Source: Paratinospora sagittata
Taxonomy: Eukaryota; Streptophyta; Magnoliopsida; Ranunculales; Menispermaceae
Direction of reading: 5' to 3'
Length of the DNA stretch: 64,000 nucleotides
NCBI GenBank assembly: GCA_035771175.1
Contig: CM069592.1
Location: 38,270,198-38,334,197 of the forward strand
Below the pieces are notes generated by a model. The model was not told the DNA's origin. It made no database searches and saw only the letters and a program-made list of their open reading frames with translations. This document shows, piece after piece, positions 62,200-64,000 of this stretch. Both the position numbers and the translations under genes were made by a program. Numbering within the stretch: the first letter of the stretch is position 1; every line of letters starts with the position of its first letter.

Positions 62200-63559
62200 T
62201 ATATATGGACTTACTTTATTGCTTCACGAACCGAAATGAGGCGCCAGTTATGACATCAATTCGACGATTATCTTTTAGAGCTTCTTCTAATGAAATCGAG
62301 TCATCTCTTCCCTCAGGAATTCCTATAATTTCATACAAATACAACTTAATTAATTAATTCCTTTTGTTTTTAAGAGATTATATATACGTTAAAGACATTA
62401 AATAATTAAAAATATGAAGAAAAAAAAACCTCACCATTCTCAGTGACGATGATCTTAGGATCATTATATCTATTCTTCAAATAAAGCAGTGCCTCTTTCA
62501 ATCCTTCCGGATAAATAAAAAAGTTTGAAGTTATACGAGGAGGCCGCAATATTAATTTAACAAAAAAAAAAATTACAATTATCAGATACCCACAAAAGAA
62601 AATATATATATTCTTTTTCGTATAAATTAACTATAAAAAAATTCAATTAAACAGTAATATTGTCTTTACCAATGGTTTGATCCACATTTCTAAAAATTCA
62701 ATCAAAACAGTAATGTAATAAATATATATATATATATTTGTATATAAATTTATTTGACAGCTTTATATTGAAAAGTAGTGAATAATTTTGGACTTTACGA
62801 TAAAAATAGTACACTGCAAGTTAAAAAGTTTTGACTTCATAAATAATATAAATATATTAAGAATCTCTCATATATCTTTTAATAATTAATAGTGTTAAAG
62901 AAGGAAAAGGAATACAAACCACTATGGAATTGGAAATTAGACTTTATATGTATATACATAATATACATGTTTTTGGAGACTCCAAAAGTTTACTTAGAAA
63001 GTTTTACTTGGGCATCAATATTTGTATCAAGACTTAATGCTCGAGTATACTTTTTCTGAGTATATTCTTAAAAGTCTGTTTGTCAAGGTCATTTTGTTAG
63101 AATATATGCATATATGTATTTATGAGCAAAAGAGTAAAGATGATTTAAAAAAAACAAGTGAAAAAATAATAAAATATTAAGATTTAAAAGAATAAAAAAA
63201 AATCGCATGTATTAAATAAGTACAGGTCAGATGAAGTACTGGGTGATTGATTAATTAGTAAATTATTATATTAACTTTAACTTAATTAATTAATATAAGT
63301 TTTGTTTTTGCATGAAAGACAGCAGATATTTTCATAAAAATATTTATTTTCTAATGTTGAATAAAAAGCGAATTATATATATATATATGCAGTATGCTTA
63401 CCATCCTATCATGAAGTCATTGGCCCTAGCTGCAGCTTCTTTGTCATGGGGCACATCTGTGTGAGGCCAAAACCATTGACCCACAATTGAAATGCCAATT
63501 TCTCCACCTTGTTGAGCCTTTTAAAAAAATCATTAATTGAACACACAAGTCAGTATTAA

Positions 63560-63950
63560 AAACAGTAAACCTTTTTTTTTTTTTTTTTCTAGAAACAACA
63601 TGCCCTTAAACCCCATATTCCCGTATTCCCACATGTGAAGTGTCAAGCCCCTTAAGAACTCACTAATCCCCACACTAATAGATTGACAAGAATAATCCCA
63701 CCACCAAAGTCTACATTCAGCCTAATTTGTAAATTTGTCTTGTGGGTTTGGGTGTGAAACTTTCTTCCCTGAGGGACCTACGTCATGGAAGTCTTTAACT
63801 AGATAGAGTCTCTCACAAATGTATTTATTAATTCCCTGCCTTGCCGTGACTGGAACCCTACCCTGTGAAATAAACATAAAGGCTTGACCATGCGGCATGC
63901 CAACACGTCTTTGGCAAAACAATAAACCTTAAAACCTAATAACTAGCTAG
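63560..63950. other. Foreign sequence inside copy 3 intron
   Basis: After a poly(T) run (63,570-63,588), about 340 bp of GC-richer sequence (…CACATGTGAAGTGTCAAGCC…) interrupts sequence that otherwise matches the intron upstream of exon 8 in copies 1 and 2 (resuming at CTAGCTAGAATTACTTGCAG, 63,942). Probably a transposon insertion; family not recognised. Confidence 0.45.
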
Positions 63951-64000
63951 AATTACTTGCAGTCATCATTAATTATATATTATCATTTAATTAAGCATCT

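Larger units (their letters stand above)
60838..64000 (-). pseudogene. GH1 beta-glucosidase, copy 3 (decayed, continues past window)
   Basis: Recognisable exons (minus): exon 13 60838-61005, exon 12 62215-62322, exon 11 62435-62543 (ITENG retained, and here with a GT donor) and exon 8 63402-63517 ([13 protein letters not shown]). Lesions: a 38 bp tandem duplication in exon 13 shifts the frame and creates a TGA, and ~48 bp that encode FGLYYTDF…RTPK are deleted; exon 12 is 108 instead of 109 bp (one base lost near 62,255); the exon 11 acceptor is GG instead of AG; exon 9 is absent and exon 10 hardly visible near 62,680. Exons 1-7 would lie beyond 64,000. Not expected to make an enzyme. Confidence 0.88.

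Overview
This is nuclear DNA of a flowering plant, most likely a eudicot. Genes are split by many AT-rich introns, organelle-targeted nuclear genes are present, plant-type TTTAGGG repeats occur, and a U5 snRNA gene carries the plant upstream element. I cannot name the species. All splice sites were placed by eye from GT/AG (or GC/AG) signals, reading-frame continuity and family knowledge. The six multi-exon genes I could check end to end, including both intact beta-glucosidases, give exon sums divisible by three.

Positions 1-17,500 are an ordinary gene-dense block: the 3' part of NOP56 (+), an organellar ribosome recycling factor (-), an organellar mTERF protein (+) sharing a ~310 bp divergent promoter with it, an adenylate kinase (+) and a plant O-fucosyltransferase-family gene (-). 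Introns and spacers here hold MITE-like elements, a SINE-like element and a U5 snRNA pseudogene.

Positions 18,800-29,650 are an accessory block bounded by two ~470 bp direct repeats (18,833 and 26,648). Between them lie a LOG cytokinin-activating enzyme gene, an unrecognised coiled-coil gene, an orphan first exon of a nucleobase-ascorbate transporter and an RKD (RWP-RK) transcription factor gene with an in-frame duplicated exon. The same module, an interstitial telomere tract plus a GTTCATC-type minisatellite, precedes both the LOG gene and the transporter exon. The block ends in a decayed Helitron: the C-terminus of its helicase and an RPA1-like gene.

Positions 29,650-34,700 are AT-rich. 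They hold a lone exon resembling a plastid transit peptide and a recent 750 bp tandem duplication of the 5' part of an A20-type stress-associated protein gene, frameshifted in both copies.

Positions 34,700-64,000 are a tandem array of plastid-type family 1 beta-glucosidases (all -). Copy 1 and copy 2 have intact 13-exon frames. Copy 3, cut by the window end, is a pseudogene with several independent lesions. A U5 snRNA gene that looks functional sits at the outer edge of unit 1, and only its promoter element survives in unit 2. Unit 2 is invaded by a composite Ty1/copia derivative. It contains a ~1.3 kb head-to-head palindrome (LTR-leader-gag / gag-leader-LTR), a hAT-type MITE, a captured zinc-sensor F-group bZIP pseudogene, and a remnant of CCHC and RNase H coding sequence. 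A 2.17 kb solo LTR with a perfect 5 bp target duplication lies in the flank between copies 2 and 3.
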